Source: Isoetes taiwanensis (Eukaryota; Streptophyta; Lycopodiopsida; Isoetales; Isoetaceae). From it: 64,000 nt of DNA. Positions within the stretch are counted from its first letter, which is position 1, and each line of letters opens with the position of its first letter. Below the pieces are notes generated by a model, which saw only the letters and a list, made by a program, of their open reading frames with translations, was not told the origin of the DNA and did not search any database. A program made the position numbers and the translations under genes. Of the stretch, positions 1-10,649 are shown one piece after another. The DNA is taken from assembly GCA_021234155.1 (NCBI GenBank), contig JAJEKV010000013.1:15353877-15417876 (forward strand), written 5' to 3'.

Positions 1-290
1 TCCTCTCATTGTTCTTTTCTGTTCCGTTTTCTTCTTCTTGTTCTTTTCTTGCAAATCCCGCGTGACATAGTCCCCCCGGATTCTCCTGTTAGATCCAAGG
101 GTCCTCAAGAGGGCTGTCTTGCAGGAGTTCCCGAACCCAGACCCCAAACAGTTTTTTATGGAGCTTTTTCTTGCAACTTAATATCAAACGCTACTGAAGA
201 GCTACATATAGCTCTTCATAGACCCAGAGAGTTTACATCTATTCTTTGAGGTGAGGAAGCATGCCCCAAGATGAACACACAACAATTAAC

Positions 291-692
291 CAATTGGGCG
301 CCGCCCAATTTGCTGTGACTGAGGGCTTGATTGCTCTCTTCTTACACCAATGCTTAAACAAATTGGCCAGGGGCCCCACTGCAGAAGTCACTCCATTCAC
401 CTGTTCCATGCCTCTCACAGCAAATTGGGCGGACGCCCAATTTATTCAAAGGGGAGCCTGACTTTCTTCGATTTAAGGCATGAGCAGGAGCAAATTGGGC
501 GCCCGCCCAATTTAATGTGAAAAGAAATACTAATCATGTTCATTTCGATGCATGCCCTCACACCAAATTGGGCGGGCGCCCAATTTGGCCTTCTCTGATC
601 TAACTCTTTCTACAGCCCCAATTCTCCTTCAAGAATTGAGTTTTAACAGCTTCACCATGGTCCAATGAGAAAATTGGGAGGACGCCCAATTT
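291..692. repeat. Palindrome cluster 1 (five copies)
   Basis: Five copies of a ~22-26 nt inverted repeat: arms AAATTGGGCG and CGCCCAATTT with a 0-4 nt centre. They lie at 291-311, 421-443, 491-513, 563-588 and 671-692. All precede the gene A start codon at 772, and a pyrimidine tract plus AG just before that codon suggests they lie in a 5' intron or UTR. In copy 2 (22,430-22,800) most of these have lost their GC centre, for example 22,676-22,694. Confidence 0.85.
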
Positions 693-2408
693 GAGCTCGG
701 CCGAGTCTAGAATGCACTGGGAAATTTAGGTGGGGCCGTGTTCTAACACTTCTTTCAGTTATGTAGGAATCATGGCGCGAACAAAGAAGACTGCTCGAGT
801 TTGTGGGCCCGCACCGAGATTTGCAGAAGCTGTAGCCGAACCAAGGACAGCAGAAGACAAAGAACTATTTGCTGGCATCACTGTAGTGCCTGATGAAGTT
901 TTGACAGTAGCTGAGGAATGGACCTGGTGCATGGAGATAGGGAATATCCACCCCGGTCCCAGACGAACCACCTCAAGGACCTTTTGCTTTATTTTGGTGA
1001 GAAAGGGACACGGAAACTCCACTCAGCGGGTATCCTCATCGACATGGAGGCCTTACCTGATAACAATGATGATTTGCAGTTGGATGTTGAAGACACCATA
1101 GATCGGGCTTTCGTCTGTTATAAGCTTCCCCTTTCTAGCTACGAGCCCACAATGATGCACGCAAGTATAACTGAAAGCCCACAATCTTGCGCTCAGAGAG
1201 GATGGGTGCTTGACTCATATGAGAGTTTAGAGCAGTGGGGCATCAAATCTCGTACTGATATCTTGGATGGCTTCTACGCAGTCCATCAGTGGATATTTGA
1301 ACAAAACAGGTCAAAAGCATTGTATACGGAGTATCAAGGCAAAAACTAACCCAAAGTCTACGATACTAAGTGGCTAAGGTCTAGATACGGGGTTCCAAAG
1401 AAAAGTGAGACAGCACAAGCGCCCGTGGAGACGCCGACAATTGCAAAGAAGGCGAGGACACCTATCACGATTAATCCCACTAAAGCTGCCCCTAAACTGT
1501 TATTGGGTGGAATGTCGAGGACACGAAGGTCACCCGAGTTCAGTGCAGATGAGGAACAGTCATCTGAAGAGGATGCCGGTAAGCGCAGAGGACAACATGT
1601 AGCTGGTCCGTCCTCCAAGAGACACAAGCAGGATATCACACCCAAGAGCCCATATGGTTCGGAGAGGGAGTCTTTGTCTGCATCTTCATGAGAAGAACGG
1701 GGGACTGGCCGGCAGATCGTAAAAGTCACTAAATCTGCTGGCGACATCACACAAGAGAGCAGACATGAGTTGTCTCAGAGTGCCATTGTCAACATCAAGC
1801 ACAGGGAAGGAATTTACCTTCTGGGGGTGGGCTTCGAGATTGAAATCGACGTGTTCAAGATGCACAAAGCCCCGGCAAATATGACATGTAGGGTCATAAG
1901 TCCAGAGCACTTGGACACTCTATATGAATCATTTATCAGCCATCAGATGCACCCTCCATGTGCTGATGTCATACCATTCGATCCACAGACCGGACGAGCA
2001 ATAAAGTGGAAGAAGGCCACAGACCTGGAAAATGCAGAATTATGGATTGTGAATGGCAACCATACGACGACGGTTGCTCAACTGCTTGTTACACAAGCTT
2101 TGGCATGGTCTCCTGAAAGAAAGCACTTGGCAGAACTGATATTCTTTTTTTATGCCAAAAGGAAATGCCGAGTGCTAGCAGGAAATCTCACAGCAATTGA
2201 GTATGTTCATGTGAGCCAGGAGAATAATGATATAACAAAGAAGACTATACACGAAGAAGTATTCTTCAAAGAAATTCAGTAGCTTCGAAACCAGTGGGCA
2301 TTTTACGGGAAGCCTCAAAAGGGGAAACGCCGGTAGTCCCTGGGTGGAGCTTATTCTATAAGTGCTCTTCAACCTTTGTTGTTGATATTTCATGTTGTCC
2401 CGCAGTGG

Positions 2409-2560
2409 CAAATTGGGCGCCCGCCCAATTTGAGAGATTGAGGCAATTTGGGTTATACGCCTAAACCCTGAACCCAAACTGGGCGGCACTCGTCAATGCA
2501 AATTGGGCGGGCGCCCAATTTAGCACTAGTTGAGTCAAATTGGGCGGGCGCCGAATTTGG
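2409..2560. repeat. Palindrome cluster 2 (three copies, intronic)
   Basis: Three palindromes of the same family at 2,409-2,431, 2,499-2,521 and 2,536-2,560. They sit between the ParB-like exon and the exon that starts at 2,604 after tcctgtag, so they lie inside an intron of gene A. The copy-2 equivalents are at 24,519-24,541 (intact) and ~24,645-24,668. Confidence 0.85.
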
Positions 2561-3650
2561 CACATGTCTATGGGCCTTATCTAATGCTTTGTGTGTCCTG
2601 TAGGATTGGGTGGCCGTTGCGCTACAAACATTGAAGAAAGCAACTATACGTGACCACGACTACTTCGTTTACTTGGATGACGAGACGTGGTCCATGTGCA
2701 CTGAAGTCACGCAGTTATTTTATGAAGATCGTTTGAAGGATGAGAAGGGAGAGAAAATTGAAGTGAAAGATAGGCTAAGACCTTTTACCAATAATTCTTG
2801 TCGCCCATTGAAGTCCATGCATCCTCTAGACCTTCAAAGGCTGATGAAAGAGATCAAGGATGGCACCACATTCCTCAAAGGAAGCAAAGATTATACTGGC
2901 AGACATACCATGAAAGTCAGGGCCCTTGAGCTGAAGAAGATTGGAACAATGGAGCGGGCGCTTCTCAGATACCTGAAGGAAGTATAAAAACTACCATTTC
3001 GACATGTCTGCCTTGAGGCAAGCTCATCCTATATTTACGGAGAACTTAATGCTTATGTTCGCCAGCAATATCAGTGGATGGGCAGAAGGACGCAAAGAGA
3101 TGGAGAAGGAAAGCTTTCCGGAGTCCCTCTACGGCAAAGTAGACGAATATCTTCTGGGGCCAGTTGAGGAGGGGGGCAAACCATTTAAGTGTTTCCACGT
3201 GAGTCCATTAGGTTTGTGCGTAGACGTAGTGAACACTTCTGCCTGCTTCGTCGGCTGCGACTTGGGCAATGGAAGACTATCAAAAATTCCTTGACCAGCT
3301 TAGTACGATGACGGACTAGCAGCTTTACTGGATTGCTATATTCATTACGCTAGACCGCCTCAATGAGTGCCTATCCGCCATGAAGACAATAGACGGTGGT
3401 AGCCGTGTTTGGGTTGGTTCCTACCAGGACCCCCCGGCCAAAAGTGCTTCTACCTCTAGAGTGCGAGAGTTGCAAAGTCTTGTCTTGCTAATGTATGTTG
3501 TCAGAGACCTAGCGGCTCCGCCATCTCTAGATGAACTAAATATTTGCTTTGCCAATTCCGACCATCCTAAGCAATATGCTAAATTTCCCAAGCATTTGCG
3601 AGAAAAATCGGACATCGAGAAGAATTTGCCTGATAATGAGTGTGCAACAG

Positions 3651-3726
3651 GTATACATTTCAAATTGGGCGCCCGCCGGATTTCGTTGTATACTATGAAT
3701 GTTTCTAACATTTATTTTGCCTACAG
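3651..3726 (+). other. 76 nt GT-AG intron of gene A containing one palindrome
   Basis: The sequence reads caacag|gtatac ... ctacag|cttatt. The intron has a canonical donor and acceptor and holds a single palindrome copy at 3,661-3,683, which makes up almost a third of it. The flanking exons join the SDHPKQYAKFPK stretch to the segment leading to the methyltransferase-like motif. In copy 2 the palindrome is reduced (~25,753-25,765) and the donor CAG is distorted. Confidence 0.6.
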
Positions 3727-4683
3727 CTTATTGGCTATATCGTCCCTGATGCGATAAGGGTGCAGCAGGTGGGAGAGGATTTCTCGTCCAGAATCAGTTA
3801 GACTGTAGGACGTGCACCTATCTAATACAAAAGTTGATGATGGAAGGTTGCACTGTTCTCGATTTCTTTTCTGGTGGTGCATTTAGCCGGGCTGCAATGT
3901 GCGAGGGCTATAACGCGTTGTCTTTTGAGACAGACGAGAAGCTGCAAATTAAGCTTGTACAGATATTCGACTAACTAGATGTCATGTTAGACGAGAAAAA
4001 ATCAAGAGCTCGAGCATTACAAAAGATAAAGGAAGGCAAGAAAAAGACCTCTAGCTCCAAAAATGTTCCTCAGCCTCAGCTTCCTGTTCCTGAGACACCT
4101 TGTCCGTTCTCCTCTACAACCTTACACGAAGTGCAATCCGTTCTGAGATTGGCCAAGAGCTCGATTCAGGAAGAGCTCAAGAAAACAGTGGCCCTTGGCT
4201 CTCCAGATTTGCAAGTTTTTAGGATAAGAAAAGATACCATCAATGCATTGGCAGGGACCGCGCTGGTGAATACTCAGGATATGATTCAGGGGACATCAAG
4301 ATTCGAAGAACAGGTTGCCAGGGATCTGGAGTCTGTGGTCGTCATAGAAACTCAGGAAGGGGAGGGTGAAGACGAGTTGAAGGATGGAGAGGGAGAGGTT
4401 CCCAACACATTGGACAATCAGCCTGAGGATGAGGAGAATGAGGAACTGGGATCTGAAGATTTCGTGGATAAGATGGAAAAAATCAAGGAGGCAGCACAAC
4501 AACCTCCTGAATTATCTTGAAGAACACAGAGAGGAGCATTCAGGAGAGGTGCCTCCAGACGCATGAGAAACCTGTGATTACAACCATGAGCAGATTTGAA
4601 AATATTGTAATTATTTTTGATTAACGAATGATAATTTTTCCTTCAGTTCCTTGTCTTAAAGTTCCCAAGATTCCCTTGCTAGC

Positions 4684-5117
4684 CAAATTGGGCGGGCACC
4701 CAATTTGATTGCCGTGAATGCCAGAACCTATAATTAAATTTATTTGAAGACCTCATGAGGCAAAATGGGCGGCCGCCCAATTTAGTTGCTGTCAGTGCCA
4801 TTAGTTCAACGTATACTCTTCCTTGTCTTCAGAGGAAATTCGGCGGACGCCCAATTTAGTTGGTGTCAGCTGGGCCTTCATTGTCCTCGTGAGGAAATTG
4901 GGCGGGCGCCCAATTTAGTTGCTATCAGTGCCAGCAGTTCAACGTGAGGTGAATCAGAAGACTTGTCATATATGTTTGACTTTGGTTCTGCTTGGGAAAT
5001 TGGGCGGCCGCCCAATTTGAAGCGGAGCCATTCACTTTGGATTTTTGAAGACTGAATAAAGCATTCTATTCATCAGAACTATGCATTCCAACGCAAACTG
5101 GGCGGGCGCCCAATTTC
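4684..5117. repeat. Palindrome cluster 3 (six copies)
   Basis: Six copies at 4,684-4,707, ~4,761-4,783, ~4,834-4,857, 4,894-4,917, 4,996-5,019 and 5,093-5,117, spaced about 60-100 nt apart, between the end of gene A and the convergent coding block. The text between them is also partly repeated: 'tgccattagttcaacg' and 'agttgctatcagtgcc' recur with variation, so the array looks like a decayed tandem repeat of a palindrome plus spacer. Copy 2 equivalents (26,760-27,175) are degraded. Confidence 0.85.
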
Positions 5118-5280
5118 AGCGCCAAGAATGGATATGATAATTGTTTGACCGGAGTCACTCAATTTGGAATATACAAGACAAGTTGGATTAATAGTATATC
5201 TCAGAGAACTATGTATTACAAAAGCATGTGTGATTGCGTTGGATACTAACACAATCAGATTACAACAAGATGACAAGTAC

Positions 5281-6010
5281 TGATTTACAGAGACTCTTCT
5301 GAGTCATCGTCACCAGCCACCCCAGTGATCCTTTCTATCATGAACATTTGATGCTCTCTATTCCATATCAGATGGATGATAACATCGAAGGGATCATGAT
5401 AATGGCGAGGATTGAGAGCCACAAAGGGTCATCCAAATTCAATGGGTATATCTCGCCACAAGACCGCTTTTGAAGTTTTCGTGATTCATCTTGCGTAATG
5501 AAATCAATGCTCAGACCTAAATATGTCATGGCTAGACGGAGGCCAAAGTTGATGGACTCTGCAGTTTGATATATATTTATACCCACCAAAATTATTGATG
5601 GTATTGTACACAAAAATTATTGGATATACATACTACATATGAGGCTCGTATATATATCCAATAATGTTGCTACAGTGGACATCAATAATTCCATGGGTAT
5701 AAGTATAGCCGCATCCGAGGGTATAGCACATTCCTTTGCTATGTCTCGACGTCCTGCAAGAGTGCTTCAGAGGTCGCAATTGCCTCCTCCTCCAGAGCAT
5801 CTCGACACCGTCACTTGCTCTATGAGTTTCGACGATCTTCATGCATGCATCTTCAAAGGGATCACCCTTGATTCCTGGCTGCATGGTATAGCTACTGGTC
5901 GACCGAGAGACTCCCCCGGCGAGTACCGTGTTACTATCCATATTGTTTGGGTTCCGGAGCGCGACGCTTATGAGATTGATAAAATCACCAATGATTACAA
6001 TCTATGAGTC
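5281..6010 (-). pseudogene. Coding-like block C1, copy 1 (strand and function uncertain)
   Basis: On the minus strand, 5,281-5,613 reads as a protein-like segment (AESINFGLRLAMTYLG..., then an acidic end DDDSEESL and a stop). The adjoining 5,633-6,010 is open on both strands: a 122-aa plus-strand frame and a 102-aa minus-strand frame. The family is not recognised. Copy 2 (27,340-28,080) reads similarly with frame breaks. It may be upstream or downstream exons of block C2, with palindromes lying between the two blocks. No confident function. Confidence 0.3.
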
Positions 6011-6125
6011 ATGTATTTCATAAGAGTTTATATGATATAACTGTATTGTGCATCATTCAGTTGTTATCTTATAGTGTCGTATCTGATCTAGCTTTTCTCA
6101 TTTTCCATTTGCCTTCAACTCCAAG

Positions 6126-6349
6126 GAAATTGGGCGGGCGCCCAATTTCCTCGGGAGGTCTCGATGGAATTTTGAACAGAGCATTCCCAGGGCAAAATGG
6201 GCGGCCGCCCAATTTCGCTGGGAGGCTCGAGGGAGCTTTGCTCAGACCATCTCCAGGGCAAAGTGGGCGGGCGCCCAATTTCCTCTGGAGGCCTCGAGGG
6301 AACTATCTTCACAGCATTTCCAGGGCAAAGTGGGTGGGCGCCCAATTTG
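6126..6349. repeat. Palindrome cluster 4 (four copies in a ~65 nt tandem array)
   Basis: Four palindromes at 6,126-6,150, 6,193-6,215, 6,259-6,281 and 6,326-6,349, each followed by a related spacer (ggaggtctcgatggaa..., ggaggctcgagggagc..., ggaggcctcgagggaa...). The period is 66-67 nt. Copy 2 (28,201-28,415) keeps the first palindrome intact and degrades the rest. Confidence 0.85.
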
Positions 6350-6536
6350 TACACAGGATATTGATTTTCTGAAATTGTATATTATGCGCTTTTATCAATG
6401 TAGACAAAAACCATTCTATTCATATATGAATGGAGTACATAACATAGATAATAAAATCAACTAAATATCATGCCTCGACAGAGTTAGTTCAACACAAACA
6501 GAATAGATAATAGATAATATTATACATGGAGATTTC

Positions 6537-7053
6537 AATCAATGCCCGCTTCTACCGAATTAGATCCCCCGTGATCGAACTCGCGGATGTAACTTCGCTA
6601 TACGTGATCTAGCTACCATCCAATTCTTGAACCGAATGGGAGGCCGACGATGAGCTTGGTTACCAAAGCCACACGCCCTTTTTTTTTTCCTTCTTATAAA
6701 GCTTCTAAATAACGATCCAATGTGTTGTGCAAACCAAACATCCTCCATTTTCAGCAGCCTCTTCGTGAGCCTCCGGCCTCCAGAATATGGCATTTCAATG
6801 ATATGAGGCGGCCTTCCAGCTCCACCCTACTGAGGTGATCCTCCTCATTGCCTTCCCTTACCAACCCTTCCCCATGGAGGAGCTTCCTGAGTTGGTGACT
6901 GATTTCTTCTGTTCCATTCTGGTTTATCTTGTTTTGCACCTCAACTTGCAGCTGATTCGCATGAGCTAAGATTGGCTCACTGATATGGGACTGCATTTCG
7001 CTCATTGTGAATCCATACGTGCGCCTCGTTTCAACCATTCTGAGTGTCCCCAT
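6537..7053 (-). pseudogene. Block C2, copy 1: 172-aa unknown protein, frameshifted here
   Basis: This is the counterpart of the intact copy-2 frame at 28,599-29,117. It opens at 7,053 with MGTLRMVETRRTYGF and stays in frame to about 6,790, where the differences from copy 2 (near ctcttcgtgagcctccgg) shift it. Most breaks coincide with CAG/CTG triplets in copy 2, so the gene may not truly be broken. Confidence 0.5.
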
Positions 7054-7500
7054 ATGAATCTACACTATGCGGATTTGCAAAAGCTGGCTTCAGTAGCAAG
7101 ACCACCTATAATGAAGGCACTTTTCCGGGACACAAACTTGGATGGCTCTTCCTTGGCTTAATAGATACGACGCCTGCCATCTCACCAACCTGCACGATTC
7201 CCAAAAATTTGCATCATTCTAATAAAAATACCCCTATATTCTAAAAATTCGTGTTCATTTCAGAGGCACATGGACTTAGGGAAAGTCTATATTTAATGAA
7301 ATTATGCTTTGAAAGGTGTGCATGGTCCAGATTTGGAAGCCCACGCTCCTTTTTGTGGGCAAGTTCTGTGCGGGAGAGAGCAGTGGTTAGGAAGCGGCCA
7401 AATGCCCGAAAGAGGCAGAAGCCACATCGCGGGCCAGGGATTCGTTTTCTAGCTTTGGAACTCAACCCCGATCCCCGGCTACATTGTTGCCACTGCCTTG
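7054..7500. other. Spacer between block C2 and the inverted PEX12 arm
   Basis: About 450 nt with no convincing gene; short frames on both strands are not protein-like. It is nearly identical in copy 2 (29,118-29,577), with no CAG/CTG distortion over most of its length. It ends exactly where inverted-repeat identity with the PEX12 intron 2 region starts (caataaagcc at 7,501). Confidence 0.5.
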
Positions 7501-8286
7501 CAATAAAGCCTCGAATTCCTTCTATCTGAATTCCCAGTTGTCGCCACATTGTAATTGATTTTATTTAAAATGCCACAGCTATCAACAGACTATCTTTGGA
7601 TTATGCTAAGCTGGCTAGACACTCACCAGTGGATCTAAGATTATGAGCTTCCAACACTAGCATGAGCAAGGCAAACGCTTCATCACTATAATCCAACACG
7701 CGATGCACAACAGGCCGCTGTTGGGCAATTACCTGCTGATGCAAATCCAAAATGCATTTTTCCATTTTTTCTTGCAGAATTGGATGTAAGTAATAAAAAT
7801 GATGAAATGGTTACCCCCAACGAATACAACAATGCTGCATGAAGGCTGGAAGGCAGCTGCTGGGCATCTGCCATTTCAAAGAACGTCGGGCGGGCACCCT
7901 CCTCTCCACCCACTTGGAGCAACATCTAGCTCAACCACAGGAAAAACAGAGATGTATCTTCTGAATTTGATCGAAAGCTCTTCACTGGTTCCTTCAATGT
8001 ATAGGTTTACTTGCCCAGAAATAAAATTTAACTTGAGAATAGTCACCACGCAAGGTAAATACAATAAAGATGGGTTTCGCTATAGTAGCCACGTGGTTAG
8101 GCCATTAAGCTAATGCTTAAAGAACAACTTGAGATGCATTCTGCCCTCTGCGCCAATGTCACCTTGCCACGTGGCATACTTTCATTTCCAGAAACACAAG
8201 GTTAGTTTTGTCTTTTGTTCATTTACGGCGCGTTCTTCAATTTTACTTCATGTTCTTTCTATTTATCTTGCATTTTGTGTTTTTAA
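7501..8286 (-). repeat. Left inverted-repeat arm, outer part (copy 1): inverted PEX12 5' region
   Basis: Reverse complement of 42,856-41,775 in outline: PEX12 intron 2 start, exon 2, intron 1, exon 1 and promoter. It begins at caataaagcc (7,501) and is interrupted at 8,286 by the piggyBac element; identity resumes at 14,059. Compared with the functional arm, many differences are CG to TG or CA, for example in intron 1 and exon 2. Confidence 0.85.
7627..7925 (-). pseudogene. PEX12: Inverted PEX12 exons 1-2 fragment (copy 1)
   Basis: Exon 1 begins at 7,925 (MLLQVGGEEGARPTFFEM) and exon 2 lies at 7,627-7,732, followed by a GT donor and the start of intron 2. The protein matches the N-terminus of plant PEX12 (F-x-V/Q-GGEG-x-RPTFFEMAAAQQLP). 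Exon 1 differs from the functional copy by Ala to Asp and Arg to His. There are no further exons, so it cannot make PEX12, but with the forward copy it forms an inverted repeat able to give a hairpin RNA if transcribed through. Confidence 0.88.
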
Positions 8287-8924
8287 CACTAGAGTTGTCC
8301 CATGATGGATCAGAAATGGTTCATTTGCAGTGTTCACTAAAAAATTCATATAAAATCCATTTCTCAACATCTAGTCAGGCCCTTTCCAGAAGTATATATG
8401 GCAGTCATGCTTCACAGGAAAAATACCTAAAAATGTAACTGATATCATTCTTGTGAGTTATGTTCAAGCAAAGTCGAGGGGGTCCAGTCCCGAAAGCTTC
8501 ATATTTAGATAAAGTGAAACTATCTTGTCAAAAAGATTTTTTTGATTTTTTTGGGTACAATGTTATTTTTCTATACGAGATAGAGTAAAAGACCCAAAAA
8601 TCCTCATGTCAACCAAGTCTGCGGAAGGGAGATATTGGCCTTTGAACATGACCTGGTCGAATCGTTTTTCCTTCGCTTCAAGAACCAAGATTGGTTCCCG
8701 CATATGTGTCCAATGAATATACAACAACTTCTACACATTTGTGAGTTTTGAGCTGAAATTTAGCATATAAGTCATAGACAAGTACATCTACCAAGAAAAA
8801 AATATTTGTTAGCCCCAAACTTGAAGTGTACCTTTCGCTTTTGATTCCAATTGAGGGAAGTTGTAAAATGGGTTTATAGCTCCATATGAATAAAAGCATA
8901 CCTAAGGGGCCAAATAAAAATCAA

Positions 8925-9790
8925 AACATCAAAGTGTTGAAGGATAGGAAATAAATAAAAAAAGAATCACAAAAAAAAGCTCAAACATGTGCTCTCAAGA
9001 ATTCTTTGAAGGTTGTTGTATCCAGTCCAGTATGCAAATCAGAACTAGTCCACAGAACCCAGTCTCATATGAAAAACAATAACACAATTATGTTGGCTCA
9101 AAAGAAGCTCCAATTTCTACCATTGTTCACATGATAGGGTAAACATATTTTAGAATGCTAAGTGCATGATTTTGGTATTCTAAATAGAAGGTTACTTTGG
9201 AGCACATATTTTGGACACCAATTACAACTTATGTAGCTAATTGGCATGATCAAGTAATCCTTCCAAAAAACAAACCATCAAAGTGTTGAAGAATAGGAGA
9301 CAAATAAAAAAAGAATCACAAAAAAAGGCTCAAACATGTGCTCTCAAGAATTCTTTGAAGGTTGTTGTGTCCAAATTCAAAGATGCGTATCTCGTGAATC
9401 GGGTCCACGTAACCCGGGCCACATGAAAAACAATAACACAATCATGTTGGCTCAAAAGAAGCTCAAATTTCTACCGTTATTCACATGAAAGGTGCTTCAG
9501 AGGGCAAAAATATTTTAGAATGCTAAGTGCATGATTTTGGTATTCTAAATAGAAGGTTACTTTGGAGCACATATTTTGGACACCAATTACAACTTATGTA
9601 GCTAATTGGCATGATCAAGTAATCCTTCCAAAAAAAACAAACCATCATAGCGTTGAAGAATAGGAGACAAATAAAAAAAGAATCACAAAAAAAGGCTCAA
9701 ACATGTGCTCTCAAGAATTCTTTGAAGGTTACCGTGGTCCAAATTCAAGAGATGTAACTTTAACTCGGTTCACGTAAACCAAATATGCTT
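8925..9790. repeat. ~355 bp tandem repeat inside piggyBac (2.4 copies)
   Basis: Units begin near 8,925, 9,275 and 9,641, each opening with accatcaaagtgttgaagaa or a close variant and ending with aagtaatccttccaaaaaac. The third is truncated after about 150 nt. The copy-2 counterparts begin near 30,977, 31,328 and 31,698. The block is non-coding and lies between the transposon left end and the transposase gene. Confidence 0.85.
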
Positions 9791-10173
9791 GAAAAATAAC
9801 AACACAATCAGGTTGATCAGAATAACTTCAAATTTCAAACACAATACAAATTCAATAATTCTATTGAGAAAATTATTTAAAAGGTAATAGTAGGGATGTT
9901 GATGCACATTTTATGGTTTAGTACCAAATAATGTTATGCTATTGTGCTTAGAAGTTTTTAAAAATACACCTCGTTTGTTTCATTCATCTCTTTCAATTCC
10001 TAAATAGAGACATTTCAAATGGTTGGATATGTGGTGTGTTTGCAGCATAAAAATACAAAAGGAACAAGTACACAAATTTTTGGAAGTAGAACTGTTTTTT
10101 GAGACCAATTTTGGTCCATAGTACACAAAATATAAAAAGGCATTCATTTAGTTAGTTTTTAGTCCATGCAAAC

Positions 10174-10490
10174 AATGATTTGAGTTGTCTACAAAGTGGA
10201 TAGAGAGTGAAAATCAGATTGCATATAGAGTCTGAAAAATTTAGCCTTATTGGCAATCTAAACCTGCAATAATGAAAGGAAAGCATGCTAATTTTTGAAG
10301 CATGAGAGAAATACAACAAAGAAAAAGGCTGACTTGAGTTGCCTACAAAGTGGATACACAGTAGAGAAATCAGATTGCATTTAGAGTCCAAAAAATACAG
10401 CCTTGTTTGCAAATCTAAAAACCGCAATGAAAGAAAGGAAAGCATGCTAAGTTTTGAAACATGACGAAATACAACAAAGAAAAAAGGTTG
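10174..10490. repeat. ~155 bp tandem repeat inside piggyBac (2 copies)
   Basis: Two units (10,174-10,330 and 10,331-10,490) share gagttg-tctacaaagtggata, cagattgcat and ggaaagcatgctaa. On the minus strand each carries an AG acceptor-like site ahead of a short open stretch, so this may be a duplicated exon or intron segment at the 3' end of the transposase gene. The copy-2 equivalent is 32,228-32,530. Confidence 0.75.
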
Positions 10491-10649
10491 GTTTACCTTT
10501 GCAAATGAATTAAAGCAACCCCGCATGCTATCATGCAATTGTAATTTTCAAAGGCAAGGTCCGCCATGCATCCTAAACAAACAAAAGAGTCATGCATGTG
10601 CCTGTGTTAGTTATAAACTATAAAAAACATTCAAACAAGAAAGTATATA

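Larger units (their letters stand above)
772..4520 (+). pseudogene. Gene A, copy 1: ParB-like plus DNA-methyltransferase-like protein, broken reading frame
   Basis: I do not recognise this gene as a named family. It starts MARTKKTAR at 772. One frame runs about 918-2,282 with only two stops (1,347 and 1,689). Its end (1,770-2,282) contains WIVNGNHTTTVAQ, resembling the G-x-H core of ParB/sulfiredoxin-type domains. A canonical AG at 2,603 opens the next exon (2,604-2,987, lysine/glutamate-rich). Further on come WAMEDYQKFLDQLSTMT (~3,265-3,315) and, after a 76 nt GT-AG intron (3,651-3,726), VLDFFSGGAFSRAAMCEG (~3,855-3,910). That order fits beta-class N4/N6 DNA methyltransferases, where the AdoMet-binding FxGxG motif lies C-terminal. 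I see no convincing DPPY catalytic motif. The tail (3,984-4,520) is acidic and low-complexity. Several frame breaks sit at CAG/CTG sites and may be sequence error. Both domain assignments are tentative. Confidence 0.45.

Noticed and set aside
772-1101. Histone H3 gene from the MARTKKTAR start
   Set aside because: The similarity ends after the ninth residue and no histone fold sequence follows.
291-6349. CRISPR-like array
   Set aside because: The palindromes are irregularly spaced, vary in their centres, have related rather than unique spacers in places, and lie in introns of a eukaryotic locus with no cas genes.
6115-6354. Small repetitive protein from the palindrome cluster (IGRPPNFLG repeats)
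   Set aside because: Open frames on both strands arise from the palindromic repeat itself; no evidence of translation.
7686-7925. A continuous 79-aa gene (MLLQVGGEEG...)
   Set aside because: Only the first 37 residues are PEX12 exon 1; the rest of the frame is intron 1 and exon 2 read out of frame.
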